Assembly (NCBI RefSeq): GCF_014131735.1
Contig: NZ_CP039121.1
Coordinates: forward strand, 434,001-498,000
Reading direction: 5' to 3'
Length of the DNA stretch: 64,000 nt
DNA from: Lactiplantibacillus plantarum
GTDB lineage: Bacteria; Bacillota; Bacilli; Lactobacillales; Lactobacillaceae
This document shows positions 1 through 10,498 of the stretch, one piece after another. The translations under genes and the position numbers were made by a program. The notes below the pieces were generated by a model. That model was not told where the DNA came from and ran no database searches. It saw only the letters and a program-made list of their open reading frames with translations. The number at the start of each line of letters is the position of its first letter. Positions within the stretch are counted from its first letter, which is position 1.

Positions 1-1161
1 TAAGCCAACACTGGCGCCTAGAAATAGTCGGTAATCCCAACTATCAAGTTTTTTCCAGTCATCGATGAGTCGCATTGTAAGAACGCTGAACAGCAAAGTG
101 CTTAATAATAGCCAACGATTGGAGGGCGAAGATAGAACGTTGAATGTGGCTGCAACAGCTGGAAGTAATAGGCCTACTAATAAAATAATGAGTAGACTAT
201 TTAAGTCCCATCGTTGTTTAAAATGACGTAACGAATGTAAAATAGCTAACCAAGTTAGGCTACTGATACCTAAAATGACCCAAAACGGCATCCCATCACT
301 ATTTAAAACCAAATTGGGTAGCGCAATATAATAACTTAATGGGTAGAGCGATAATCCGTTGGCAAATTGGCCACCTGTACGTGTCGAGTGCAACATGGCG
401 AGGACGGTCGGAATAACTAACACTGCTGCACACGCTACACCGACTAAAACAGCGCTTAATAAGTGGTAAATCAATTGCCAAAATCGTGTATACGTTTTTG
501 TTTGACGATATTGTTGCCAATAACGCCAGATTGTGTAAATAACGCTCCCGAGTGCTAATACGTAAGCAAAGTAAACGTTACTGGCAACCGTGATTGCAAT
601 TACTATTGCCAGGGGCCACCATGATTTTCCTCTGAATACTCGCTCAATTCCCCAACATAATAATGGGAAAAAGATGAGGGGTAATAAGAAGAAGGGATGA
701 TGCATGCCGATGTGAAGTGCAAAAGCAGTGAAGGTATATGTTAAAGAACCAATTAAAAGACTTAAGCGGCTAAAGTGCCATATCCTAGCAAATGTTAAAA
801 AAGCTAGGCCCGTAGCATATAAGCGAATCAAAATCAGAAACTGATATGCAAATTCAATTTTAGTAGTTGGAAATAGAGCGACTAAGTAGTTGAATGGATC
901 GCCGACAACGTAATACGCAAAAGTCGTCATTTGATCGGCTCCTAGGCCAAGATTCCAAGACCATCCAAATAATGATTGTGTGCCAATTCCCTTAAGCATT
1001 TTTTGGAATGCTGTTAGTATTGGCAAATGCTGTGAAATCCCATCTACTGTCCAAATCAAAGACCGTCCGTCCAGAAATAGTGGACTATAAATGATGCAAG
1101 TTAAAATAATAAAGGCTACTGTATAAGTAATCCAAACTGGTACTTTCCCCAAATGACGCAT
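1..1161 (-). CDS. YfhO-family multi-pass membrane protein, N-terminal part (runs off left edge)
   Basis: An open frame of 387 codons runs from an ATG at 1159-1161, preceded by GGAG with 6-nt spacing, to the window edge without a stop. The protein has a short N-terminal cytoplasmic start, a first membrane helix, an extracytoplasmic loop with a WTVDGISQH stretch, then repeated hydrophobic helices. This resembles the YfhO/GT-C-like family, large membrane proteins linked to glycosyl transfer onto wall or lipid polymers. YfhO proteins are usually 800-900 residues, so more than half is missing here. The family call is from sequence pattern; the specific substrate is unknown. Transcribed away from nupC. 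Confidence 0.75.
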   Translation of the reverse strand, partial: MRHLGKVPVWITYTVAFIILTCIIYSPLFLDGRSLIWTVDGISQHLPILTAFQKMLKGIGTQSLFGWSWNLGLGADQMTTFAYYVVGDPFNYLVALFPTTKIEFAYQFLILIRLYATGLAFLTFARIWHFSRLSLLIGSLTYTFTAFALHIGMHHPFFLLPLIFFPLLCWGIERVFRGKSWWPLAIVIAITVASNVYFAYVLALGSVIYTIWRYWQQYRQTKTYTRFWQLIYHLLSAVLVGVACAAVLVIPTVLAMLHSTRTGGQFANGLSLYPLSYYIALPNLVLNSDGMPFWVILGISSLTWLAILHSLRHFKQRWDLNSLLIILLVGLLLPAVAATFNVLSSPSNRWLLLSTLLFSVLTMRLIDDWKKLDSWDYRLFLGASVGL

Positions 1162-1820
1162 GAAATTCTCCTTTGTATATTGGCATAAAGTTTTAAAAAG
1201 ATTAACTAAAAATAATTGAATGCAACCAACATAGAGATATAGTCAATCTCAATGATTCCCGGGTTGTAACAACAAAAGTCTATTATCTGCCAAGTAACTG
1301 GTGATTTTCAACTGTTATTTAATGATTTGAGGTATTTATTAACTGATAATGATTTATTAAATTGGCCCTTGATTGATACAATGACTTTGAATTACGGGTA
1401 CTTGCGGTGAGAAATATAGGTAAATTGAATCATGATACTTTAATTTTACAGATTATAATGTGTGGGTTTTATTATTGCTATTAGTTTGTAACTTAACGAC
1501 TTAGAGAATACTCAGATAGATTACTAAGTTAATAAATTAATTCTAGTCACAATAAGTTAACGGTTAATCAAGATGGGCCTAAATTTTCGATCTCTGATTA
1601 GCAGAATTACTAAAATTTAGAATGAAATTGGGCAGACATAACTAAAATTCCCACGGTTACCAGCACTATCTGGACGGGGCCTTTCAATAAATTGGTACGG
1701 CCTAATTAAGAACTTAAGCTTTTCTTTAAAAAGTGCTACCGCAAGTGCGTATTAAATGGTAAATTAATAGAAGTAGTTTTGTCATATTTCTTACATTCAT
1801 AGGGAAGAGGGATTATTCAC
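1162..1820. other. AT-rich intergenic region between divergent yfhO-like gene and nupC
   Basis: No open frame with a ribosome binding site was found. The stretch is strongly AT-rich and must contain the promoters of both divergent genes. I see no clear purine riboswitch, PurR box or strong hairpin. The GAAGAGGG before nupC at about 1805-1812 is its ribosome binding site. Confidence 0.5.
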
Positions 1821-3104
1821 ATGGTCTTTAACTTGGTAGTTAATATTATTGGGATTGTGGTTTTTATTGCCATTGCCTACTTATTCTCCAAGCAAAAGCA
1901 CGCCATTAACTGGCGTTCAGTTGGTGTCATGTTAGTACTAGAAGTCTTATTGGCATGGTTCTTAACGGGTTCACAAGTCGGTGTCGACGCGGTTAAAGCA
2001 GCGGCAGATGGCTTCACTTGGCTCGTCAATGTATCATACGATGGGATCGCCTTTGCGTTAGCTAGTTGGGTTAACGTTAAGTCGATGGACTTCGTCACTA
2101 GTTCATTATTACCAATCTTGTTGATTGTGCCATTATTCGATATTTTGACCTATATTGGCGTATTACCATGGATTATCAAATGGGTTGGCCGGGGCTTAGC
2201 TTACATTACTGGTCAACCAAAGTTCGAATCATTCTTCGTTGTTGAAATGATGTTCTTGGGCAACACGGAAGCTCTTGCTGTTTCGCAGTTACAATTGAAG
2301 CAGATGAAGGCACAACGAAACTTGACGATTGCGATGATGTCAATGAGTTGTGTGACGGCATCGATCTTAGGGGCTTACATTAAGATGATGCCTGGTCAAT
2401 TCATTTTGACGGCGGTGCCAATGAACGTCTTAAACGCTGCGATTATTGCTGCAATCTTGAATCCGGTCGAAGTTAAGCCGGAAGAAGATACCATTGCGAA
2501 AATCTCAGGTAGTGCGGCTGTTGAAGAAACTACTGCCACCACTGAAACGAGCGGTTCTGAAGAATTAGCTAATGAACAAGTTAAGGAAGCTAAACCAGCT
2601 CGCGAACCATTCTTCTCTTTCTTGGGTGATTCAATCTTAGGCGCTGGTCGCTTGATTTTGATTATTGCTGCTAACGTTATTGCTTTCGTAGCGTTAGCCA
2701 AATTAATTGATAAGTTGTTAGGTTTAATCAATAGCAATTTATCACTTGAAAACATCTTTGGGGTTGTCATGTTCCCATTTGCATGGTTACTTGGCTTTAA
2801 CCCAAGTGATGCTTTCCAAATGGCTTCATATATGGGAACGAAATTAGTGACTAACGAATTCGTTGTCATGGGTGAAGTTTCCAGCAAAGTTAACGATTTT
2901 GCACCGCATTTCCGGGCAGTCTTAACGGTCTTCTTAACGTCCTTCGCGAACTTCTCAACGATTGGGATGATTATTGGAGCTTTCAAGGGAATCGTTGATC
3001 GTGAAAAGAACGATTTGATTTCACGGAATGTTGGTTACATGCTATTATCTGGGATCCTGGTCTCCTTACTATCAGCCGGTGTCGTTGGGTTGTTCGTTTG
3101 GTAG
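1821..3104 (+). CDS. nupC: NupC-family nucleoside permease
   Basis: Concentrative nucleoside transporter, expected to import nucleosides with H+ or Na+ symport at the cytoplasmic membrane. The 427-residue length and hydrophobic profile fit NupC. Helices at the N-terminus are followed by the conserved region around FFVVEMMFLGNTEALAVSQ and by the C-terminal gate/core region with FANFSTIGMIIG. An acidic, Thr/Ser/Glu-rich loop of about 40 residues (roughly 218-262) interrupts the middle and is a variable insertion. ATG at 1821 is preceded by GAAGAGGG. Monocistronic, with a terminator right after it. Confidence 0.88.
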   Translation: MVFNLVVNIIGIVVFIAIAYLFSKQKHAINWRSVGVMLVLEVLLAWFLTGSQVGVDAVKAAADGFTWLVNVSYDGIAFALASWVNVKSMDFVTSSLLPILLIVPLFDILTYIGVLPWIIKWVGRGLAYITGQPKFESFFVVEMMFLGNTEALAVSQLQLKQMKAQRNLTIAMMSMSCVTASILGAYIKMMPGQFILTAVPMNVLNAAIIAAILNPVEVKPEEDTIAKISGSAAVEETTATTETSGSEELANEQVKEAKPAREPFFSFLGDSILGAGRLILIIAANVIAFVALAKLIDKLLGLINSNLSLENIFGVVMFPFAWLLGFNPSDAFQMASYMGTKLVTNEFVVMGEVSSKVNDFAPHFRAVLTVFLTSFANFSTIGMIIGAFKGIVDREKNDLISRNVGYMLLSGILVSLLSAGVVGLFVW

Positions 3105-3135
3105 TCGGTGATATAATTTAATCTTGAATTAAACG

Positions 3136-3170
3136 TAAGAGTGTCAGCTATTCGGCTGGCCTCTTTTTTA
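3136..3170 (+). terminator. Intrinsic terminator after nupC
   Basis: AAGAGTGTCAGC and GGCTGGCCTCTT form a stem with G-U pairs around a short TATTC loop, followed by a T run. Confidence 0.8.
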
Positions 3171-3379
3171 TTAATGAATCATCGGGTCATACTTTTATCC
3201 GGTGTCGTTTTTAACGGTGAGATGTTCAAGGCAGTTCATGAATTTGACTAGAAAAATTGCAAACTAGAATAGCTGTCAATGATGGCTGTAAAAGCAGACT
3301 TTTCAAGGGTTATTGCGATTTTAACAGCGGGGCTGTGCATTGATTTTAAGTGTTATTTACGTTAAAGTTATGAGGTGAC

Positions 3380-3401
3380 GTGAAACATTGAGTTGTTTCA
3401 C
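3380..3401. promoter_or_regulatory. Inside-out parS-like inverted repeat upstream of rsmG-noc-parAB
   Basis: GTGAAACA (3380-3387), six bases, then TGTTTCAC (3394-3401) form a perfect 8-bp inverted repeat. Each arm equals one half of the canonical ParB site TGTTTCAC-GTGAAACA, but the halves are in reversed order. It lies 43 bp before the rsmG start, in the leader of the operon that encodes Noc, ParA and ParB. Regulatory binding is an inference; it could also be a simple RNA hairpin. Confidence 0.45.
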
Positions 3402-3444
3402 AAAAAGAGGACGAATGTGACCCCTTTAAGGAGAGCTATTACTA

Positions 3445-4179
3445 ATGAATCCAGAAGAATTTAAACAAGCGTTAGCCCAACACGAGATTGCGCTGACGGC
3501 AAAACAATTGGCACAATTTGCGCTGTATTTTCAACTATTGGTCACGACTAATAAGCAGTTCAACCTGACCACGATCACAGCGGAACCAGAAGTTTATCTT
3601 AAACATTTTTACGATTCACTCACGCCAGCATTCTACGTTCCTGCGCTGCGTGATCAACCGCTCACGATTTGTGATGTTGGCGCTGGAGCCGGTTTCCCGT
3701 CGATTCCGCTCAAAATTGCGTTCCCACAGTTACAAGTGACGATCGTTGATTCATTGAATAAGCGAATCAATTTTTTAAATGATCTAGTCCAACAATTAGC
3801 CTTAACGGGCGTGCAAACGTTCCATGATCGCGCCGAAACGTTTGCTGGCAAGAAGTCTGCTCACCGGGAAAGCTACGATATCGTGACAGCTCGGGCAGTA
3901 GCGCGCCTATCAGTATTGAGCGAACTCTGCCTACCACTCGTTAAAGTTGGCGGCCAGATGATTGCATTGAAAGCAGCCAATGCCCGTACTGAAACGGCTG
4001 AAGGGACATACGCCGTTCAACAATTAGGGGGCCAAATTGCTCAGGACGAGGCCTTTAGTTTGCCCGTGACTGCTGATCCGCGCCATATCATTGTTATTGA
4101 TAAGAAGAAGCCGTCACCGAAGCGGTATCCACGCAAGCCGGGGACACCGGCGAAACAGCCGTTAACGGCACCAATGTAA
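3445..4179 (+). CDS. rsmG: 16S rRNA (guanine-527-N7) methyltransferase RsmG
   Basis: Methylates N7 of G527 in 16S rRNA using S-adenosylmethionine; loss is known in other bacteria to give low-level streptomycin resistance. The protein has 244 residues, as usual. The SAM-binding loop [12 protein letters not shown] sits near residues 79-90, followed by IVDSLNKRI and the TARAVARL motif. The C-terminus has a basic Lys/Pro-rich tail. AAGGAG precedes the ATG at 3445. It heads the noc-parA-parB run, as in Bacillus. Confidence 0.95.
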   Translation: MNPEEFKQALAQHEIALTAKQLAQFALYFQLLVTTNKQFNLTTITAEPEVYLKHFYDSLTPAFYVPALRDQPLTICDVGAGAGFPSIPLKIAFPQLQVTIVDSLNKRINFLNDLVQQLALTGVQTFHDRAETFAGKKSAHRESYDIVTARAVARLSVLSELCLPLVKVGGQMIALKAANARTETAEGTYAVQQLGGQIAQDEAFSLPVTADPRHIIVIDKKKPSPKRYPRKPGTPAKQPLTAPM

Positions 4180-4196
4180 GGTGGGAGGTAATTTCA

Positions 4197-5048
4197 ATGG
4201 CATTTTCATTATTTGGTTCTAATCGTGATAAACATAAAACCGAGGCGGCCACGACCCCCACGGAGCAACAAATTGTCCGTATTCCGGTCACTGCCATTAT
4301 CCCCAACCGGTTTCAACCCCGGCAAGTCTTCGATGAAACTGGTATTGCTGAATTGGCTGCTACGATTGCGGATCACGGCTTGTTGCAGCCAATTGTCTTG
4401 CGGGAATACGAACCGCAGAAATACGAAATTATCGCTGGTGAGCGGCGGTTCCGCGCCATTTCTTCACTTCATTGGGCGGATGTGCCGGCCATCATTCAAA
4501 AGATGGATGATGGTGAAACCGCGTCAATGGCGCTGATCGAGAATTTACAGCGACAAGATTTAACGGCCATTGAAGAGGCTCGGGCCTACCAAGAACTGAT
4601 GGAACTCAACCAATTGACGCAATCGGCGCTAGCGAAAGAATTGGGCAAAAGTCAGTCGTTAGTTGCGAATAAGTTGCGATTGTTGAAGTTAGCACAGCCG
4701 GTTCAAACGGCGTTGTTGCAGCGACAAATCAGCGAACGGCACGGCCGCGCACTACTCAACTTGGCTGTGGAGCAACAGGCTGCGGTTTTGAAACGGGTGC
4801 TTGCTGATCAATTGACGGTCAAAGAAACAGAACAGCTAGTGGCGAAGACCCAAACGCCGCCGAAGCCCAAACGCAAACGTGCACGGGGGTTGACCGGCGA
4901 TACGCGAATTGCTGTGAATACGATCAAAAAATCAATTAAGATGGTAACTGATGCCGGCTTACCCGTGAAGACCCATGAAGAGGATACGGATGACGGGTAT
5001 CGGATTACGATTGAAATTCCAAAAAATCAACCAAGGGGTGATCAATAA
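4197..5048 (+). CDS. noc: Nucleoid occlusion protein Noc (ParB-family CTPase)
   Basis: A ParB paralogue that in Bacillus binds chromosomal sites and the membrane to keep the division machinery off the nucleoid. The N-terminus MAFSLFG with basic residues fits the short amphipathic membrane-targeting helix of Noc. Then come PNRFQPR, the GERRFRA CTP-binding box (near residues 82-88), and a helix-turn-helix around SALAKELGKSQSLVANKLRLL. It lacks the GRGIGALF ParA-binding motif of the true ParB downstream, which supports Noc. ATG is 17 bp after rsmG and has GGTGGGAGG before it. Confidence 0.9.
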   Translation: MAFSLFGSNRDKHKTEAATTPTEQQIVRIPVTAIIPNRFQPRQVFDETGIAELAATIADHGLLQPIVLREYEPQKYEIIAGERRFRAISSLHWADVPAIIQKMDDGETASMALIENLQRQDLTAIEEARAYQELMELNQLTQSALAKELGKSQSLVANKLRLLKLAQPVQTALLQRQISERHGRALLNLAVEQQAAVLKRVLADQLTVKETEQLVAKTQTPPKPKRKRARGLTGDTRIAVNTIKKSIKMVTDAGLPVKTHEEDTDDGYRITIEIPKNQPRGDQ

Positions 5049-5050
5049 TT

Positions 5051-5818
5051 ATGGGAACCGTAATTGCACTCGCTAACCAAAAAGGTGGCGTTGGCAAGAC
5101 AACCACGAGTATTAATCTCGGGGCTAGTCTGGTCGAATTAGGCCAAAAAGTTTTATTAATTGACACGGATGCGCAAGGGAATGCGACCAGTGGTTTAGGT
5201 GTTCAAAAGTCGACCATCGAACGTGAAATCTATGACGTTTTAATCAATGACGTTCCCATTAAAGAAACCATTATCCCAACGAGTCATAAGGGTTTAGATA
5301 TCGTTCCGGCTACAATTCAGCTTTCTGGGGCAGAAATCGAACTGACACCGATGATGGCACGTGAGACCCGCTTACGTGATGCCATCGATGACGTGAAGGA
5401 TGATTATGATTATATTTTGATCGATTGTCCACCGTCGTTAGGCTTGCTGACCATTAATGCGTTTACGGCTTGTGATTCGATTTTGATTCCGGTTCAAAGC
5501 GAGTACTATGCTTTGGAAGGGCTGAGTCAGTTATTGAATACGATCAAGCTCGTACAAAAACATTTTAATAAACAGTTGCGAATTGAAGGCGTGCTATTGA
5601 CTATGTACGATGCCCGTACCAATCTCGGAGCCCAGGTCAACGAAGAAGTTCGGAAATACTTTAAGGACGCCGTCTATAAGACGATTATTCCCCGCAATGT
5701 GCGGTTATCTGAAGCACCTAGCCACGGCCTATCGATTGTCGATTATGATGCCCGTTCGAAAGGTGCGCAAGTCTACTTAGCTCTAGCAAAGGAAGTGTTG
5801 GCCGCTCATGGCAAGTAA
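5051..5818 (+). CDS. parA: Chromosome partitioning ATPase ParA (Soj)
   Basis: MinD/ParA-type ATPase that works with ParB in chromosome origin segregation and, in Bacillus, modulates DnaA. The deviant Walker A KGGVGKTT is at about residues 11-18, Walker A' DTDAQGN follows, and YILIDCPPSLG is Walker B-like. Length of 255 residues is typical. It starts two bases after noc ends, with an AAGGGGTG ribosome binding site, and its 3' end overlaps the parB start by 11 bp, so coupled translation is likely. Confidence 0.95.
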   Translation: MGTVIALANQKGGVGKTTTSINLGASLVELGQKVLLIDTDAQGNATSGLGVQKSTIEREIYDVLINDVPIKETIIPTSHKGLDIVPATIQLSGAEIELTPMMARETRLRDAIDDVKDDYDYILIDCPPSLGLLTINAFTACDSILIPVQSEYYALEGLSQLLNTIKLVQKHFNKQLRIEGVLLTMYDARTNLGAQVNEEVRKYFKDAVYKTIIPRNVRLSEAPSHGLSIVDYDARSKGAQVYLALAKEVLAAHGK

Positions 5819-6698
5819 AGATAAAGATAATAAGGCGCTGGGACGCGGTATTGGAGCTCTGTTTGCCGATGTTAACGAACCAGCTAGTGAAGAAGCCGTG
5901 GTTGATCTAGATCTTAAGGATATTCATGCCAATCCGTACCAACCCCGGCGAACTTTTGATCAGACGGCACTTAAGGAGCTCGCCAGCTCGATTGAAAAGT
6001 CCGGCGTTTTCCAGCCAATCATTGTACGACAACCGGATGCCGAGCTGAATAAATATGAAATCATTGCTGGTGAACGGCGTTTTCGGGCGTCGAAGCTCGC
6101 TCATCAAACGACTATTCCAGCCATTGTCCGTGATGTTACCGAAGAACAAATGATGGAAGTAGCGGTGCTTGAAAATCTACAACGGGAAGATTTAACTCCG
6201 CTTGAAGAAGCTGCGGCCTACGATTCGTTGATGAAGAAGCTGAAGTTGACGCAGGCGGAAGTCTCAAAGCGCCTAGGCAAGAGTCGGCCATATATTGCTA
6301 ATTATTTGCGGTTATTGGGCTTGCCAGATGGGGTCAAACAGTATATCCAAAAGGGCCAACTGTCCATGGGCCAGGCTCGAACGCTTTTGTCTTTGAAGGA
6401 TAAAACCAAGTTAGCGCCATTAGCGAAGCGCGTCGTGAAGGATAACATGACGGTCCGTCAGTTGGAACAAATCGTGGCGCGTTATAACGGCGAGTCCAAG
6501 GAGCCGGCCAAAAAAGTTGCACCCAAGAAGTCACCGTACATCCGTGCGAGTGAAGAACAATTACAAGAGAAGTTTGGGACGGCCGTTTCGATTCAAACTA
6601 AGGCGAACAAAGCTGATCAAGGGAAAATTGAAATTCCGTACTTGTCAAATGAAGATTTGACACGGATTTTAGAAATTCTCAGTATTGATTTAAATTAA
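5808..6698 (+). CDS. parB: Chromosome partitioning protein ParB (Spo0J)
   Basis: Sequence-specific DNA-binding CTPase that loads on parS and stimulates ParA. Near the N-terminus it carries GRGIGALF, the ParA-interaction motif. Then come NPYQPRR, the GERRFRA CTPase box and an HTH around EVSKRLGKSRPYIANYLRLL. The C-terminal dimerisation segment ends in LTRILEILSIDL. The ATG lies inside the last codons of parA. At 296 residues it matches the family. Confidence 0.95.
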   Translation: MASKDKDNKALGRGIGALFADVNEPASEEAVVDLDLKDIHANPYQPRRTFDQTALKELASSIEKSGVFQPIIVRQPDAELNKYEIIAGERRFRASKLAHQTTIPAIVRDVTEEQMMEVAVLENLQREDLTPLEEAAAYDSLMKKLKLTQAEVSKRLGKSRPYIANYLRLLGLPDGVKQYIQKGQLSMGQARTLLSLKDKTKLAPLAKRVVKDNMTVRQLEQIVARYNGESKEPAKKVAPKKSPYIRASEEQLQEKFGTAVSIQTKANKADQGKIEIPYLSNEDLTRILEILSIDLN

Positions 6699-6722
6699 TT
6701 AATTTATAAAGGGGCGTTGCGC

Positions 6723-6914
6723 ATGTATGATTTAGGTGATATTGTCGAGATGAAAAAGGCGCATCCGTGTGGTGTCAATCGCTGGGAAATTACCCGGATG
6801 GGCGCTGACATTAAGATTAAATGTACGGGATGTGGTCACGTGGTCATGATGCCGCGTCGTGAGTTCAATAAAAAACTCAAAAAGGTATTAGAAAGCAAAG
6901 CCGATCAAGCTTAA
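6723..6914 (+). CDS. DUF951 family small protein
   Basis: A 63-residue protein of unknown function that is conserved next to parB/ychF in many Firmicutes. It begins MYDLGDIVEMKKAHPCG and has a Cys-x2-Cys pair (CTGCGH) suggesting a small zinc-binding or nucleic-acid-binding fold. A TTG six bases upstream is possible, but AAAGGGGCG is correctly spaced only for the ATG at 6723. Confidence 0.85.
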   Translation: MYDLGDIVEMKKAHPCGVNRWEITRMGADIKIKCTGCGHVVMMPRREFNKKLKKVLESKADQA

Positions 6915-6944
6915 TTATTAAAAAAGGAAGAGTGAATAACCGAT

Positions 6945-8045
6945 ATGGCACTTACAGCAGGTATCGTTGGGTTACCAAACGTTGGTAAATCCACATTGTT
7001 TAACGCAATTACGAAGGCGGGCGCCGAAATGGCCAACTATCCATTTGCGACGATTGACCCCAACGTTGGGATGGTTGAAGTTCCCGACAAACGACTAGAC
7101 CGAATTCAAGAAATCATCCCCGCAAAGAAGGTCGTTCCCACGACTTTTGAATTTACGGATATCGCCGGGATCGTCAAGGGTGCTAGTAAGGGTGAAGGAC
7201 TTGGGAACAAGTTCCTTGAAAACATCCGCCAAGTTGACGCAATTGTGCACGTGGTCCGGGCCTTTGATGATGACAATATCACCCATGTGACGGGTAAAGT
7301 CGATCCGCAAGATGATATTGAAACAATTAATCTAGAATTGAGTTTAGCGGACTTAGAAGCTGTTGATAAGCGTTTGGCTAAAGTGCAACGGGCTGCTAAG
7401 GGGAGCGATAAAGAAGCTAAGGCTGAGCTCGCTGTTTTGCAAAAGATCAAACCTGCCTTGGAAGCCGGCAAACCCGTGCGTTCACTAGAATTCAACGAAG
7501 ATGACCAACAAATCGTCAAGGGCTTATTCTTATTAACGTCTAAGCCAGTGCTGTATGTAGCCAATATTGCCGAAGATGACATGGCCGATCCAGAAAACTC
7601 TAAGTATTTCCAAGTGGTTGCGGACTATGCTAAGCAAGAAGGAGCCCAAGCCATTGGTGTTGCTGCTGAAACTGAAGAAGAAATTGCCGAACTAGATGAT
7701 GACGACAAGGCCGACTTTTTAGCAGCTGAAGGCGTTGAAGAGCCTGGCTTGAATAAGCTGATTCGGGCTTCTTACAAGCTATTAGGACTGGAAACCTTCT
7801 TCACGGCTGGTGGTAAGGAAACCCGGGCTTGGACGTTTAAACGCGGTACTAAGGCCCCTCAAGCAGCGGGAATTATTCACTCTGATTTTGAACGTGGATT
7901 TATTCGGGCTGAAGTGATGTCTTACGATGCTTTGGATGAAGCCGGTTCAGAAGCAAAGGTCAAGGAAAATGGTAAGCTGCGTTTGGAAGGTAAGGACTAT
8001 GTCATGCAAGATGGCGACATCGTCGAATTCCGCTTCAACGTTTAA
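6945..8045 (+). CDS. ychF: Redox-regulated ATPase YchF (OLA1-type P-loop NTPase)
   Basis: Universally conserved Obg-related NTPase that prefers ATP, associates with ribosomes and is linked to stress responses. GLPNVGKST is the P-loop at residues 8-16, DIAGIVKGAS is the G3 region, and the C-terminal TGS domain ends with QDGDIVEFRFNV. It is 366 residues long, as expected. Start ATG 6945 follows AAAAGGAAG. Cotranscribed with the par genes judging from the 30-bp gap. Confidence 0.95.
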   Translation: MALTAGIVGLPNVGKSTLFNAITKAGAEMANYPFATIDPNVGMVEVPDKRLDRIQEIIPAKKVVPTTFEFTDIAGIVKGASKGEGLGNKFLENIRQVDAIVHVVRAFDDDNITHVTGKVDPQDDIETINLELSLADLEAVDKRLAKVQRAAKGSDKEAKAELAVLQKIKPALEAGKPVRSLEFNEDDQQIVKGLFLLTSKPVLYVANIAEDDMADPENSKYFQVVADYAKQEGAQAIGVAAETEEEIAELDDDDKADFLAAEGVEEPGLNKLIRASYKLLGLETFFTAGGKETRAWTFKRGTKAPQAAGIIHSDFERGFIRAEVMSYDALDEAGSEAKVKENGKLRLEGKDYVMQDGDIVEFRFNV

Positions 8046-8066
8046 GCTGAAAGGAGCAATTGTATA

Positions 8067-8792
8067 GTGAGTGAGAGCGAAACTTCAAAGACACCTAGGA
8101 ACGCCGCGGCCGGGGCCAAGCAGGCTCAAGCCGCAGAACGGCCAGTTCACGAAGCGACTGAGTTGACGAAGCGCAATGCTGAATATATGCGTCAGATGCG
8201 CAAGTCACTTGATGCCACAGCGTTGAGTGGTGAGAAAAAGACGGCAGTTCTGAATGAAATGACGTCTACATTGTTAGCGGAACAAGGTCGGGGAACCACG
8301 GCTCGTCAATTATACGGGACCGTTCAAGAACGGACCGAAGAGATTGTGAATCCAAAAAAGACACCGGTAGAACGTCAAAAGGCGAACTATTGGGTCACGG
8401 CGCTGGACAATGGCTTGATGCTATTCATGATTTTCTGCTTAATGTACGGGATCATGGGCTTCATCGGCACGAACGCTACTAAGAATTCAGCTGGTGCCAA
8501 CGGGATCACCGCTATTCTGATTACGTCCGCCATTGGTGGTTTGGGCGTTGCTAAGTTATTCGAATACTTAATGCCTGCTAAAGATGGCAAGAAAGTTTCG
8601 TTATGGAAGAAAATCGCGTGGTCAGTACTGGCTATCATCGTTTGGATGTTAGTCTTTACAACCATGTCAATGATTCAAGGACCATTGAACCCGGTCTTAC
8701 CAGGAATCGCGTACTTGATCATTGCCGTCGTCGTCTTCTTCGCCCGGATGTGGTTGAAGCGGCGCTTTAATATTACGACGAGCATGTTTTAG
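8067..8792 (+). CDS. DUF1129 family membrane protein
   Basis: A 241-residue protein of unknown function with a cytoplasmic, charged N-terminal half (residues 1-105) and about four membrane helices in the second half. The last of these ends before MWLKRRFN. The family is found in lactobacilli downstream of ychF. It starts with GTG at 8067, preceded by AAAGGAG at 9-nt spacing. It is the last gene of the rsmG-to-DUF1129 run; a strong terminator follows. Confidence 0.82.
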   Translation: MSESETSKTPRNAAAGAKQAQAAERPVHEATELTKRNAEYMRQMRKSLDATALSGEKKTAVLNEMTSTLLAEQGRGTTARQLYGTVQERTEEIVNPKKTPVERQKANYWVTALDNGLMLFMIFCLMYGIMGFIGTNATKNSAGANGITAILITSAIGGLGVAKLFEYLMPAKDGKKVSLWKKIAWSVLAIIVWMLVFTTMSMIQGPLNPVLPGIAYLIIAVVVFFARMWLKRRFNITTSMF

Positions 8793-8802
8793 GCTCGGAC
8801 TG

Positions 8803-8837
8803 AAAGACAAGCTGATGGCGTGCATTGGCTTGTCTTT
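8803..8837 (+). terminator. Intrinsic terminator closing the par/ychF operon
   Basis: AAAGACAAGC and GCTTGTCTTT form a perfect 10-bp stem, followed by T residues. Confidence 0.9.
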
Positions 8838-8940
8838 TTGTCGATTGCAAGTGGTCATTGCTTGTTATTCACCTAGTTAGCTTTTAAACTGGTGATACGG
8901 ATGTAATGACTGAATGAAAGTTGTGTGTGAAGTACGCTCG

Positions 8941-8966
8941 GCCCAACCTGGAACATTCGGTTGGGC
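8941..8966 (+). promoter_or_regulatory. GC-rich hairpin upstream of guaB
   Basis: GCCCAACC and GGTTGGGC are perfect 8-bp arms around a 10-base loop, about 110 bp before the guaB start and with no T run. It does not look like a terminator. It could be an operator or a leader hairpin; I do not recognise a guanine riboswitch. Confidence 0.4.
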
Positions 8967-9071
8967 GTTACAGGCTTAAAATAAGAACTTTCTGAAAATC
9001 TGCGCAACCCCTTGCATTTATCGCGATGTTTTGTTACCTTTACAGATAAAAATAAAAACATAAGGAGCTAA

Positions 9072-10229
<1,158 letters not shown>

Positions 10230-10283
10230 AATGACGATATCGTATGAGTCAGTCTGATTGGTTTAGTTGAATAAGCATCAAGT

Positions 10284-10319
10284 AAGCGTAGAACATCAAC
10301 TTTGTTCTATGCTTTTTTT
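10284..10319 (+). terminator. Intrinsic terminator after guaB
   Basis: AAGCGTAGAACA pairs with TGTTCTATGCTT (one G-U pair), followed by seven T residues. Confidence 0.9.
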
Positions 10320-10498
10320 GTCTGGTGAGTACCAGCGGAAAATATAGGCAGATGTAACGTTCGTGTAGATTGACCGTAGTGCTTCTTTCTTGTTAGGACG
10401 TTGATACTAGCTCTGTACACGATTGTGTTACTTATTAAGTTCATTAGATTTTTAATGATATCGTGGTATTAGTGATGCAAAGAAAGGGGCTAATATAA

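Noticed and set aside
1255..1265. ATTCCCGGGTT resembling the Noc-binding site ATTTCCCGGGAAAT
   Set aside because: Only the central CCCGGG and few flanking bases fit (about 9 of 14); too weak to call.
2396..2986. 196-codon open frame on the minus strand inside nupC
   Set aside because: Antisense shadow of a well-supported transporter; no ribosome binding site and low-complexity product.
7106..7582. 158-codon minus-strand frame inside ychF
   Set aside because: Antisense to a universally conserved gene; Ser/Leu-rich product typical of a shadow frame.
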